64,000 nucleotides of DNA from Streptomyces sp. CC0208 (GTDB lineage Bacteria; Actinomycetota; Actinomycetes; Streptomycetales; Streptomycetaceae). Positions 23,276 to 32,347 of this stretch are shown one piece after another. The DNA is taken from NCBI RefSeq assembly GCF_003443735.1, contig NZ_CP031969.1, positions 6,820,001 through 6,884,000 on the forward strand, read 5' to 3'. Each line of letters begins with the position of its first letter. Position 1 is the first letter of the stretch. A model generated the notes under the pieces. The model was not told the origin of the DNA. It saw only the letters and a list, made by a program, of their open reading frames with translations, and made no database searches. A program made the position numbers and the translations under genes.

Positions 23276-25255
23276 ATGACGCAGCACCTTGATAGCAAGC
23301 GCTTACAGAGACCGGCACCCGGCACGGTCATGGCCGCTGTCCTCGGCCTGGTGGCCGCGCTGAGCCTCGGGGTGATCGGGCAGGCCAAGGCCGTCGCCGC
23401 CGAGAAGGCCCCGGCCGAGCGCTGGAGCGATGCGGCCCACGGCTTCGCCTCCCTCGCCGGCGGCACCACCGGAGGGGCCGGCGGCAAGGTCGTCACCGTC
23501 ACCGACCAGGCCTCGCTGGCCGCCTACGCGGCGGCCGAGGAGCCGTACGTGATACGGGTCTCGGGCGCGATCGCCATCGAACCCTTCGGCTCGGACATCG
23601 TGGTCGGCTCGAACAAGACGATCATCGGCGTCGGCGCCACCGGCGAGATCGTCCATGGCGAGCTGCATCTCAACCCCGGCACGCACAACGTGATCATCCG
23701 CAACCTGACCATTCGCGACTCGTACGTCGAGGGCGACTGGGACGGCAAGACGACCGACTTCGACGCGATCCAGATGGACACGGCCGACCACGTCTGGATC
23801 GACCACAACCGGTTCGAGCACATGGGCGACGGGCTGCTCGACATCCGCAAGGACAGCCAGTACATCACCGTCTCGTACAACCAGTTCCGCAGCCACAACA
23901 AGGCGTTCGGGATCGGCTGGACGACCAACGTCCTGACCCAGATCACCATCGACCACAACTGGTTCACCGGGACCAAGCAGCGCAACCCGTCCGCCGACAA
24001 CTGCGCCTACGCCCACCTCTACAACAACTACCTCTCGGCGCAGGTCGCCGACGGGGACCCGGTGTGGACGTACGGGAACTGGTCGCGCGGCCGGACGAAG
24101 ATGGTCATCGAGAGCAGCTACTACGACGGGGTGCAGCATCCCTACCAGGCGGACGCCACCGCGGAGTTGGTGCAGCGCGGCTCGATCCTGAGGAACACGA
24201 CCGGGCGAACGGACGCGTGGGGTACGGCATTCGATCCCCGGTCCTTCTACGCCTACCGGCTGGACCCGGCCGCCGCCGTGCCCTCGCTGGTGTCGAAATT
24301 CTCCGGCCCGCAGCAGCGGATCGGGGTGACCCTGCACGTCCCCAGCGCCTACCCGACCGTGCAGGCCGCCGTGGACGCCGTGCCCGACCAGAACGCCCTG
24401 CCGGTGACGATCGCCGTCGCGCCGGGCACCTACCGCGCCAAGGTGTACATCCCGGCGACCAAGCCGAAGATCCTGCTCCAGGGGACTGGACAGGACCGGT
24501 CCGACACCGTCATCGTCTACGACACCCCCGCCGAGTACGGCGGTTCTACGGGCAGCGCGACGGTCCGGATCGCCGCGAACGACGTCACCGCCCGCCACCT
24601 CACCTTCAGCAACGACTTCGACGAGGGAGCGGTCGAGCTGAAGGGCGAGCAGGCCCTCGCGATGAAGACGACCGGCGACCGGATCGTCTTCGAGGACACC
24701 GCCTTCCTGGGCAACCAGGACACCCTGATGACCGACAGCCCCAAGCTGGACGTCATCAGCCGGGTCTACATCCGCGACTCGTACATCGAGGGCGATGTCG
24801 ACTTCATCTACGGCCGGGCGACGACCGTGATCGAGCGGTCCGTGATCCGGGCGCTGAGCCGGGGCTCGGACTCCAACAACGGCTACATCACGGCCGCTTC
24901 GACCTGGACGGGCAACCCGTACGGGTTCCTGATCACCCGGTCGAAGGTCGTCAGCGACGCCCCGGACCGGACCTTCCACCTGGGGCGGCCGTGGCACCCG
25001 GGCGGTGAACCCGCCGCCGTGGCACAGGTGTTGATCCGCGACACCGCGCTGCCGGCCGCCGTGAAGAGCTCGCCGTGGACCGACATGAGCGGGTTCTCCT
25101 GGAAGGACGCGCGGTTCGCCGAGTACCGCAACGCCGGGCCCGGCGCGACCCCGAGCGCCGACCGGCCGCAGCTCGACGCCGCCGACGCGAGGACGTACAC
25201 CGTCGCGAACTACCTCAGGGGCACGGACGGCTGGGCCCCCCACGCCTCCCACTGA
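23276..25255 (+). CDS. Secreted bifunctional pectate lyase (PL1) - pectin methylesterase (CE8)
   Basis: 659 residues. A signal peptide runs to about residue 40. Residues about 45-330 are a PL1 beta-helix (VWIDHNRFEHMGDGLLDIR with calcium-site Asp; AYAHLYNNYL). Residues about 350-650 are a CE8 esterase with all key residues: QDT at about 480, VDFIYG at about 508 and LGRPW at about 569. The PL1 loop reads QRNPSADNC: the catalytic Arg of R-x-P is kept, but the second conserved Arg five residues on is Asp. GGGAG precedes ATG 23276. The fusion would remove methyl esters and cut the exposed chain in one protein. Confidence 0.93.
   Translation: MTQHLDSKRLQRPAPGTVMAAVLGLVAALSLGVIGQAKAVAAEKAPAERWSDAAHGFASLAGGTTGGAGGKVVTVTDQASLAAYAAAEEPYVIRVSGAIAIEPFGSDIVVGSNKTIIGVGATGEIVHGELHLNPGTHNVIIRNLTIRDSYVEGDWDGKTTDFDAIQMDTADHVWIDHNRFEHMGDGLLDIRKDSQYITVSYNQFRSHNKAFGIGWTTNVLTQITIDHNWFTGTKQRNPSADNCAYAHLYNNYLSAQVADGDPVWTYGNWSRGRTKMVIESSYYDGVQHPYQADATAELVQRGSILRNTTGRTDAWGTAFDPRSFYAYRLDPAAAVPSLVSKFSGPQQRIGVTLHVPSAYPTVQAAVDAVPDQNALPVTIAVAPGTYRAKVYIPATKPKILLQGTGQDRSDTVIVYDTPAEYGGSTGSATVRIAANDVTARHLTFSNDFDEGAVELKGEQALAMKTTGDRIVFEDTAFLGNQDTLMTDSPKLDVISRVYIRDSYIEGDVDFIYGRATTVIERSVIRALSRGSDSNNGYITAASTWTGNPYGFLITRSKVVSDAPDRTFHLGRPWHPGGEPAAVAQVLIRDTALPAAVKSSPWTDMSGFSWKDARFAEYRNAGPGATPSADRPQLDAADARTYTVANYLRGTDGWAPHASH
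23295..23306. promoter_or_regulatory. LacI-type operator candidate inside the 5' end of the PL1-CE8 gene
   Basis: GCAAGCGCTTAC, same GNAAGCGCTTNC form as the site at 17476-17487. It lies about 20 bp inside the coding sequence (codons for DSKRLQ). Operators just after a start codon are known for LacI-family repressors; here it could act as a roadblock or control an internal promoter in the 33-bp gap before the gene. Confidence 0.45.
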
Positions 25256-25311
25256 CCTCCCCCCACGACTTCATTTCTCCGCTGGAATCAGAAGAAGAAG
25301 AGAGCCGATCA

Positions 25312-26655
25312 ATGAAGATCAGTATCCGCAGAAGCAGGCGCGCTGCCATCTCCGTCGCCCTCGGGTCCGTCCTGGCGCTGACCGCCACCGCCTGCGGTGA
25401 CGACGGCAGCGGCGCCGGCGGTGACAAGGGCGACGAGGGCAGCGGCAAGGGCAAGATCGTCTTCTGGGACAACAACGGCGGTGTGCGCACCGACATCTGG
25501 AAGGAGATCATCGCCGACTTCCAGAAGGCGAACCCCGACATCAAGGTCGAGTACGTCGGCATCGCGTCCACCGAGTACCAGTCCAAGGTCGACACCGCCA
25601 TCCAGGGCGGCGGCCTGCCGGACGTCGGCGGTGTCGGGGCGGCCATGCTCGCCGGGTTCTCCGCGCAGAAGGCGCTGGAGCCGCTGGACGACCGGCTCGC
25701 CAAGTCCTCGCTGAGCGGCAAGCTCAACGAGAACATGGTCGACTCGCTGAAGGCGGCGGGGGGCGGGGACGGGACCCTGTACTCGATCCCGACCTCCGCC
25801 AACAACGGTGTGCTCTACTACCGGACCGACCTGTTCAAGAAGGCCGGCCTCGACGAGCCGACGACCTGGGACAAGTTCTACGAGGCCGCGAGCAAGCTCA
25901 CCAACTCCAAGAAGAACGAGTTCGGTTACACCATCCGTGGTGGAGCCGGGTCCATCGCCCAGGCCCTGGACGCGGCGTACGGGCAGAGCGGGATCACCTC
26001 CTTCTGGAACGGCGACAAGACCACCCTCAACGACCCGAAGAACGTGGCGGCGCTGGAGAAGTACGCGGCGCTGTACAAGAAGGACACCCCTGCGGCCGAC
26101 CTCAACAACGACTTCACCAAGATGGTCGCCCAGTGGGACTCCGGCACGATCGGGATGCTCAATCACAACCTGGGGTCGTACCAGGACCATGTGAAGGCGC
26201 TCGGGGCCGGCAAGTTCCGGGGCATTCCGCAGCCGATCGGCGCCTCCGGCAAGCGGGTTCAGGTGTCCAACCCCGTCGACGGGCTCGGGGTGTTCAAGAG
26301 CTCGAAGAACAAGGACGCCGCGTGGAAGTTCATCGAGTTCGCGACCTCGCACGCGGAGAACTCGAAGTTCAACAAGGCCGCCGGGCAGGTGCCGTCGAAC
26401 AACGACGCCGCGAAGGACTCGTGGATCGCCGAGGCGGAGCCTACGAAGCTGGCGGCGGCGGCGCTGACCGACGGTTCCACGAGCATCGTTCAGCTGCCGT
26501 ACTACCTGCCCGACTGGAACACCATCTCCAAGGCGGACAACGAGCCCAACTTCCAGAAGGTGCTGCTGGGCGACATGAGCGCCAAGGACTTCCTGGACAC
26601 CATGGCCGAGCAGCTGAACAAGGCTCAGGCGGAGTGGAAGGAACAGAACGGCTAG
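25312..26655 (+). CDS. Sugar ABC transporter substrate-binding lipoprotein, pectin operon
   Basis: 447 residues, family 1 solute-binding protein. Basic N-terminus, then a lipobox ending in TATACGDD with the lipidated Cys at about residue 28. The lobes follow (KIVFWDNNGG start; TSANNGVLYYRTDLFKKAG). It is the third component of the importer whose permeases are at 17512-19340; the unusual distance of about 6 kb is bridged by catabolic genes in the same orientation. ATG 25312 follows an AGAAGAAGAAGAGAG purine tract. Confidence 0.93.
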   Translation: MKISIRRSRRAAISVALGSVLALTATACGDDGSGAGGDKGDEGSGKGKIVFWDNNGGVRTDIWKEIIADFQKANPDIKVEYVGIASTEYQSKVDTAIQGGGLPDVGGVGAAMLAGFSAQKALEPLDDRLAKSSLSGKLNENMVDSLKAAGGGDGTLYSIPTSANNGVLYYRTDLFKKAGLDEPTTWDKFYEAASKLTNSKKNEFGYTIRGGAGSIAQALDAAYGQSGITSFWNGDKTTLNDPKNVAALEKYAALYKKDTPAADLNNDFTKMVAQWDSGTIGMLNHNLGSYQDHVKALGAGKFRGIPQPIGASGKRVQVSNPVDGLGVFKSSKNKDAAWKFIEFATSHAENSKFNKAAGQVPSNNDAAKDSWIAEAEPTKLAAAALTDGSTSIVQLPYYLPDWNTISKADNEPNFQKVLLGDMSAKDFLDTMAEQLNKAQAEWKEQNG

Positions 26656-26696
26656 AGCTCGGGCGGTTGCGCTTGTGGGGAGCTGCCGGCCGGTTG

Positions 26697-26725
26697 TGGC
26701 TGGTCGCGCAGTTCCCCGCGCCCCT
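26697..26725 (+). repeat. Dispersed repeat copy, plus orientation
   Basis: Full-length copy of the repeat (TGGCTGGTCGCGCAGTTCCC and on through GCGCCCCT) in the 91-bp gap between the binding-protein gene and the rhamnogalacturonan acetylesterase gene, immediately before that gene's ribosome site. Confidence 0.85.
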
Positions 26726-26746
26726 AGGTAGGAAAGGTCACGTACG

Positions 26747-27547
26747 TTGTCACTGACTCGTAGACAAGTCGCCGTGGCGGCGCTCGGCGCCGTGCCCGTC
26801 GCTTTCGCGGCGACCGGTACCGCTGAGGCCGCTCCGCGCAGAACACGCACGCTCTACATCGCGGGCGACTCCACCGCTGCCCAGAAATACTCCGACGCCG
26901 CTCCCGAGACCGGCTGGGGGATGGCTCTTCCCTTCTTCCTGTGTCAGGACCTGGCAGTCGCCAATCACGCGGTGAACGGGCGGAGTTCGAAGTCCTTCGT
27001 CGACGAGGGACGACTCGACACGATCCTCGGACTGATCAGGCCCGGCGACCTCCTGCTCGTCCAGTTCGCGCACAACGACGAGAAGACCGCCGATCCGACC
27101 CGCTACACCGAGCCCTGGACGACCTACCAGGACTATCTGCGCCGGTACATCGACGGCGCCCGTGCGAAGGGTGCCCGGCCGGTGCTCGCCACGCCCGTCG
27201 AGCGGCGCAAGTTCGACGCGAGCGGCAACGCCGTGCCGACCCATGGCGAATACCCGGCGGCCATGCGTGCGCTCGCCGAGGAGGCCGGCGTGACGCTGCT
27301 CGACATCCAGGCCCTGTCGCTCGCTCTGTGGCAGCGGCTCGGCGTCGAGGAGACCAAGAAGTACTTCAACTGGACCGCGACTGAGCAGGACAACACGCAC
27401 TTCAATCCGCCCGGTGCCATCGCGGTGGCGCGTCTGGTCGCCGGTGAACTGCTGCGGCACCGCGTGCTGGCGCCCCGGGACGTGCGCCGGCTCGACGCCG
27501 AGATCCCGGAGTCCTGGATCACCTGGCCGTCCTCGGCCACCGCCTGA
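26747..27547 (+). CDS. Secreted SGNH esterase, rhamnogalacturonan acetylesterase-like (CE12)
   Basis: 266 residues. A TTG start at 26747 is supported by AGGAAAGG 9 bp upstream; no ATG or GTG fits. A twin-arginine signal (TRRQVAVAALG...) is cut near residue 27 (TAEA-AP). SGNH motifs: GDSTA with the nucleophile Ser at about residue 42, the NGRSSKSF block II, AHND block III, and DNTHFN with the catalytic Asp and His at about 215-218. It would remove acetyl groups from rhamnogalacturonan I, exposing it to the lyases. Part of the plus-strand pectin run. Confidence 0.87.
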   Translation: MSLTRRQVAVAALGAVPVAFAATGTAEAAPRRTRTLYIAGDSTAAQKYSDAAPETGWGMALPFFLCQDLAVANHAVNGRSSKSFVDEGRLDTILGLIRPGDLLLVQFAHNDEKTADPTRYTEPWTTYQDYLRRYIDGARAKGARPVLATPVERRKFDASGNAVPTHGEYPAAMRALAEEAGVTLLDIQALSLALWQRLGVEETKKYFNWTATEQDNTHFNPPGAIAVARLVAGELLRHRVLAPRDVRRLDAEIPESWITWPSSATA

Positions 27548-27578
27548 CCCTCCCCGTCCACCGGAAGAGAGCCGCACC

Positions 27579-28898
27579 ATGAACGTACAGCTATGTCATG
27601 ATCATGCCATTTCCAAGCTGATGGCGGTGGCGGGCTGCGCCGCCCTCGTCCTCGCGGTCACCGGCCCCACCGCCCAGGCCAAGGGCCATGACGCCGCCCG
27701 CGAGACCCTCGCCGCCGGCGACGGCTGGGGCTCCGAGGGCACCGGCACCACCGGAGGGGCGGCCGCCGACGCCGCCCACGTCTACACCGTCACCGACTGG
27801 GCCGGCTTCAAGGCCGCCCTCGCCGCCGGTGGCAGCGCCCCGAAGATCATCAAGGTGAAGGGGACCATCGACGCCGTCTCCGAGGGCTGCGACTCCCTCG
27901 CCGCGCCCGGGTACGACTTCGACGCCTACCTCGCGAAGTACTCGCCCGAGGTCTGGGGCCTGGACACCGACCTGAGCGCCGAGCCCGACGACAGCCCCGA
28001 GGGGCTGCGCCGCGCCTCCGCCGCCCAGCAGGACCAGACCATCAAGGCGAACGTGCCCGCCAACACCACGATCGTCGGCGTCGGCAAGAACGCCGGGTTC
28101 AAGGGCGCGAGCCTGCAGATCAAGGCCGTCGACAACGTCATCGTCCGCAACCTCACCTTCGAGAGCCCCATCGACTGCTTCCCGCAGTGGGACCCGACCG
28201 ACGGCGACAAGGGCAACTGGAACTCCGAGTACGACACCGCCGTCGTCTACGGCTCCACCCATGTCTGGCTGGACCACAACACCTTCACCGACGGCAGCCA
28301 CCCCGACAGTGCCGCGCCGACCTACTTCGGCATGCTCTACCAGCAGCACGACGGCGAGCTGGACATCGTCCGCGGCGCGAACTACGTCACCGCCTCCTGG
28401 AACGTCTTCACCCAGCACGACAAGACGATCCTGATCGGCAACAGCGACAGCGAGTCCACGGCGGCCGGAGACCGGGGCAAGCTCAAGGTCACCTTCCACC
28501 ACAACCTGTTCTCGAACCTCGTCGAGCGCGCACCCCGCGTCCGCTTCGGACAGGTCGACTCCTACAACAACCACTTCGTGGCGAACGACGACTACGCCTA
28601 CAGCTTCGGCATCGGCAAGGAGTCCCACCTCGTCGCCGAGCACAACGCGTTCACCCTGCCGCAGGGGGTCAGCGCGGCCAAGGTGCTCAAGCGGTGGAAC
28701 GTCTCCCCGCTCACCGCCGACGACAACTACGTCAACGGCAAGCCCACCGACCTGATCGCCGTCCACAACGCCGAGATCCCCGCCGAGACCCTGGAGTCCG
28801 GCGCGGGCTGGACGCCGACCCTGCGCACGAAGGTCGACCCGGCCAAGAAGGTGCCCGGGATCGTCGACCGCGGCGCGGGCGCGGGCCGCGTCTGCTGA
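27579..28898 (+). CDS. Secreted pectate lyase, polysaccharide lyase family 1
   Basis: 439 residues. A signal peptide ends near residue 34 (AQA-KG). PL1 beta-helix: GTTGG-like start, EYDTAVVYGSTHVWLDHNTF (calcium-site Asp), then VTASWNVFTQHDKTILIG. VERAPRVRFGQV keeps both conserved arginines (R-x-P-x-x-R, about residues 316 and 321), so it should be active on polygalacturonate by calcium-dependent beta-elimination. GGAAGAG lies upstream of ATG 27579. The neighbouring fusion protein lacks the second of these arginines, so this is the canonical PL1 of the locus. Confidence 0.94.
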   Translation: MNVQLCHDHAISKLMAVAGCAALVLAVTGPTAQAKGHDAARETLAAGDGWGSEGTGTTGGAAADAAHVYTVTDWAGFKAALAAGGSAPKIIKVKGTIDAVSEGCDSLAAPGYDFDAYLAKYSPEVWGLDTDLSAEPDDSPEGLRRASAAQQDQTIKANVPANTTIVGVGKNAGFKGASLQIKAVDNVIVRNLTFESPIDCFPQWDPTDGDKGNWNSEYDTAVVYGSTHVWLDHNTFTDGSHPDSAAPTYFGMLYQQHDGELDIVRGANYVTASWNVFTQHDKTILIGNSDSESTAAGDRGKLKVTFHHNLFSNLVERAPRVRFGQVDSYNNHFVANDDYAYSFGIGKESHLVAEHNAFTLPQGVSAAKVLKRWNVSPLTADDNYVNGKPTDLIAVHNAEIPAETLESGAGWTPTLRTKVDPAKKVPGIVDRGAGAGRVC

Positions 28899-29004
28899 CA
28901 CCACCCCCCTGACCGGCCGGGGCGGAATCCAGCGGCCGCCCCGGCCACCTCACCCCCCACGCGAGGAACCCCACCCCTGAGCCGCGTTTCCAAGGAGCAC
29001 CCGC

Positions 29005-30135
29005 ATGTCCTCGCACAACACCCGACTCCCCTTGTCCAGAAGGGGGTTCCTGCTCGCGAGCACCGGGGCGGCAGCCTCCCTCGCGCTCACGTCGAGCCCC
29101 GCTCGGGCCGCCGGTCACCGGCGCCCCTTCGGCCGCTTCGGCTCCCCGGCAGCCCGGCTCACCCCGCAGACCCTTTACGTCGACTCCCGGGGCCGCGGCG
29201 ACCACACCACCGTGAAGGACGCCGTCGCCGCGGCCACCGGCAGCGGCTGGACCCTGGTCCTCGCCCCCGGCACCTACCGGGAGACCGTCGCCGTCGACGT
29301 CACCCGCACCGAGGCGACCTGGATCGGCGCCTCCGAGGACCCCCGGGACGTCGTGATCGTCCACGACAACGCGGCCGGCACCCCCAAGCCCGGCGGTGGC
29401 ACGTACGGCACCACCGGATCCGCCACCACCACGGTCCAGGCCGACGGCTTCACCGCCCGCTGGATCACCTTCGCCAACGACTGGCTGCGCGCCGACCACC
29501 CCGACATCACCGGCACCCAGGCGGTCGCCCTCAAGGTCCAGGGCGACCGCTCCGCCTTCCACCACTGCCGCTTCCTCGGCCACCAGGACACCCTCTACAC
29601 CGACTCGATCGCCCTCACCTCCTTCGCCCGCCAGTACTTCTCGCACTGCTACGCCGAGGGAGACGTCGACTTCGTCTTCGGGCGGGCCACGGCCGTCCAC
29701 GAGCACTGCCACTTCCGGACCCTGAACCGGACCGACCTGGCGGCGGCGCCGTACGGCTTCGTCTTCGCGCCCTCCACGGCGGGCGCCAACCCGCGCGGCT
29801 ACCTCGTGACCAGGAGCCACGTCAGCAGCGAAGCCCCCGACGCCTTCTACAAGCTGGCCCGCCCCTGGGTCCCGAGCTCCGACACCACCGCCCGGCCCTC
29901 GCTCGTGGTCCGGGACACCTGGCTGGGCCCCGGAATCGACGCCGTCGCCCCCTACACCAACATGTCGGACACCTTCCCCTGGCAGAACCAGCGCTTCGCC
30001 GAGTACCGCGACACCGGCCCCGGCGCCCGCATCACCGTCCCGGAGAACCGGCCCCAACTCACCCGCGAACAGGCCGACTCCGCCACCCGGGAGACCTACC
30101 TCGGCGACTGGCAGCCGTGGAAGGAGGCGTGCTGA
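29005..30135 (+). CDS. Secreted pectin methylesterase (CE8), first of a tandem pair
   Basis: 376 residues. Twin-arginine signal SRRGFLLAS at about 11-19, cut near ARA-AG. CE8 beta-helix with GTQAVAL, catalytic QDT (about residue 193), VDFVFG (about 221) and ARPW (about 286, replacing the usual LGRPW). It hydrolyses methyl esters of homogalacturonan, giving pectate for the lyases. AAGGAG precedes ATG 29005. One nucleotide separates its stop from the following paralogue, which is clearly a duplicate (both carry NDWLRADHPDITGTQAVA). Confidence 0.94.
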   Translation: MSSHNTRLPLSRRGFLLASTGAAASLALTSSPARAAGHRRPFGRFGSPAARLTPQTLYVDSRGRGDHTTVKDAVAAATGSGWTLVLAPGTYRETVAVDVTRTEATWIGASEDPRDVVIVHDNAAGTPKPGGGTYGTTGSATTTVQADGFTARWITFANDWLRADHPDITGTQAVALKVQGDRSAFHHCRFLGHQDTLYTDSIALTSFARQYFSHCYAEGDVDFVFGRATAVHEHCHFRTLNRTDLAAAPYGFVFAPSTAGANPRGYLVTRSHVSSEAPDAFYKLARPWVPSSDTTARPSLVVRDTWLGPGIDAVAPYTNMSDTFPWQNQRFAEYRDTGPGARITVPENRPQLTREQADSATRETYLGDWQPWKEAC

Positions 30136-30136
30136 G

Positions 30137-31165
30137 ATGCGCAGACGGACCTTCATGGCCGCCGGGACGGGACTCGCCCTCGCGGCGGCCGCCCCGGCCC
30201 ACGCCGGCACCCGCCGTGTCCTCCACGTCCGGCCCGGCGACTCCGTCCAGGGGGCCGTGGACGCGGTCACCGGCCCCGGCTGGACGATCGTCGTGCACCC
30301 GGGCACCTACCGCGAGGTCGTCAGCGTCCCCGCCGACAAGCCGGAGCTGACCGTGCGCGGCGCGAGCCGGGACCCGCGCGCCGCGGTCATCGTGTACGAC
30401 CACGCGAACGGCACCCCGAAGCCGGACGGTTCGGGCACCTACGGCACCGCCGGCTCCGCCACCTTCACCTCCGCGGCCCCCGGCCTCACCGTCCGCGACC
30501 TCACCCTCGCCAACGACTGGCTGCGCGCCGACCACCCCGACATCACCGGCACCCAGGCGGTCGCCGCCTGCACCTACGGCGACCGGACCCACTTCGAGAA
30601 CGTCCGCCTCCTGGCCCACCAGGACACCCTCTTCGTCGAGACGACCGCCCTCGCCTCCTTCGACCGGCAGTACTTCCGCCGCTGCTACATCGAGGGCGAC
30701 GTGGACTTCGTCTTCGGCCGGGCCACCGCCGTGTTCGAGGAGTGCCACTTCCACACCCTCCGGCGGGACGTGAACTTCACCCCCAAGGGCATGGTCTTCG
30801 CCCCCTCCACGGCCCGCGCCAACCCGTACGGCATCCTCGCCGTCCGCTCCCGCGTCACCTCCGGCGCCGAGGACGGGGCGTACAAACTGGCCCGCCCCTG
30901 GGTGCCGTCGTACGAGACGACCGCCTGGCCGTCCCTGGTGGTGCGGAACTCCTGGATCGGGCCGGGGATCGACCCGGTCGCGCCTTACACCAACATGCGC
31001 GAGGCCTATCCCTGGCAGACCATGCGCTTCCGGGAGTACGCCAACTCCGGCCCCGGCGCGGTGATCTCGGTCCCCGACAACCGGCCCCAGCTGACCGCCG
31101 AAGAGGCCGCCGCGCACACCCGGCGGACGTATCTCGGGGACTGGAGGCCCTATGAGCGCCGGTGA
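30137..31165 (+). CDS. Secreted pectin methylesterase (CE8), second of the tandem pair
   Basis: 342 residues. Signal peptide of Tat type (MRRRTFMAAGTGLAL), cut near AHA-GT. Catalytic residues are kept: QDT at about 161, VDFVFG at about 189 and ARPW at about 252. It is shorter than the first copy mainly at the N-terminus. The last 14 bp overlap the following hydrolase gene. Two adjacent paralogues may differ in attack pattern or pH range; the sequence alone cannot tell. Confidence 0.94.
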   Translation: MRRRTFMAAGTGLALAAAAPAHAGTRRVLHVRPGDSVQGAVDAVTGPGWTIVVHPGTYREVVSVPADKPELTVRGASRDPRAAVIVYDHANGTPKPDGSGTYGTAGSATFTSAAPGLTVRDLTLANDWLRADHPDITGTQAVAACTYGDRTHFENVRLLAHQDTLFVETTALASFDRQYFRRCYIEGDVDFVFGRATAVFEECHFHTLRRDVNFTPKGMVFAPSTARANPYGILAVRSRVTSGAEDGAYKLARPWVPSYETTAWPSLVVRNSWIGPGIDPVAPYTNMREAYPWQTMRFREYANSGPGAVISVPDNRPQLTAEEAAAHTRRTYLGDWRPYERR

Positions 31166-32309
31166 CCCGCTGGGGCGGCGGGCCTTCGTGGTGGGCGCCG
31201 GAGCGGCTGTGCTCGCCGGGGGAGCGGTGAGCCCCGCGGAGGCCGGGGTCGTGGACGGCCCGCTGCCCGACTTCCACCCGGCACTCAAGGCCGAGCTGAA
31301 CTTCCCGCTGGCCTGGGGGACTTCGCCGGTCCGCGACTTCCGCGCCTGGCGGCGGACCGCTCGTGCCAAGGTCGAGGAGCACCTCCTCGTCGACCGCGAG
31401 GACGGGACGCCGTACGCACCCCGGTTCACCCGCCGCACCCAGGGCGACGGTTACACGCGGGAGGTGGTCACCCTCTCCCTCACCCACCACGAACGCGTCC
31501 GCGCCGCCCTGCTCACCCCGCACGGTCCCGGGCCGTTCCCCGCCGTGCTGCTGCTCCACGACCACGGGGCGAAGTTCGACATCGGCAAGGAGAAGCTGGT
31601 CCGGCCCTGGTACGACGACACCCGGCTCGCCTCCGCGCAGACCTGGGCCGACACGTACTTCAGCGGCCGGTTCGTCGGCGACGAGCTGGCCCGGCGCGGC
31701 TATGTCGTCCTGTGCGCGGACGCCCTCGGCTGGGGCGACCGCGGACCCGTCACCTACGACCAACAGCAGGCCCTGGCAAGCAACTTCTACCACCTCGGCT
31801 CCTCCCTCGCCGGGCTCATGGCCCGCGAGGACGCCCGTGCCGCCGACTTCCTCGCCGGTCTCGACCGGGTGGATGCCCGCCGTGTCGCGGCCGTCGGTTT
31901 CTCCATGGGCGCCTACCGCGCCTGGCAGACCGCCGCGTTGACCGACGCCGTCCGGGCCACGGCCGCGGTCTGCTGGATGACCGGCCTCAAGGAAATGATG
32001 GTGCCCGGCAACAACACCCTGCGCGGGCAGTCCAGTTACTACATGCTCCACCCCGGGCTTCCCCGGTTCCTCGACTTCCCCGACGTGGCGAGCATCGCCG
32101 CCCCCAGGCCGATGCTGTTCTTCAACGGCAGGCTCGACCCGCTGTTCCCCGCCGACGGCGTCCGCGTGGCGTACGACAAGCTGCGCGCCGTCTGGCACTC
32201 CCGCCACGCCGAGGAGCGGTTGCACCTGAAGACCTGGCCCGACCTCGGCCACGTCTTCGTCGACCGCATGCAGGACGAGGTCTTCAGCTGGCTCGACGCC
32301 GTCCTGTGA
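31152..32309 (+). CDS. Secreted alpha/beta hydrolase (dienelactone-hydrolase/acetylesterase-like)
   Basis: 385 residues. Tat-type signal (GRRAFVVGAGAAVLAGG), cut near AEA-GV. Alpha/beta-hydrolase core: LLLHDHG oxyanion strand, GFSMG nucleophile elbow (Ser at about residue 252), Asp in NGRLDPLFP, and His in DLGHVF. Closest in style to large dienelactone-hydrolase-family esterases. In a pectin locus a carbohydrate acetyl- or feruloyl-esterase is likely; a peptidase of the same fold cannot be excluded. Overlaps the upstream esterase gene by 14 bp. Confidence 0.85.
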   Translation: MSAGDPLGRRAFVVGAGAAVLAGGAVSPAEAGVVDGPLPDFHPALKAELNFPLAWGTSPVRDFRAWRRTARAKVEEHLLVDREDGTPYAPRFTRRTQGDGYTREVVTLSLTHHERVRAALLTPHGPGPFPAVLLLHDHGAKFDIGKEKLVRPWYDDTRLASAQTWADTYFSGRFVGDELARRGYVVLCADALGWGDRGPVTYDQQQALASNFYHLGSSLAGLMAREDARAADFLAGLDRVDARRVAAVGFSMGAYRAWQTAALTDAVRATAAVCWMTGLKEMMVPGNNTLRGQSSYYMLHPGLPRFLDFPDVASIAAPRPMLFFNGRLDPLFPADGVRVAYDKLRAVWHSRHAEERLHLKTWPDLGHVFVDRMQDEVFSWLDAVL

Positions 32310-32347
32310 ACCATCCCCCCACCCGCACACGAAGGGACCCGCTCACC

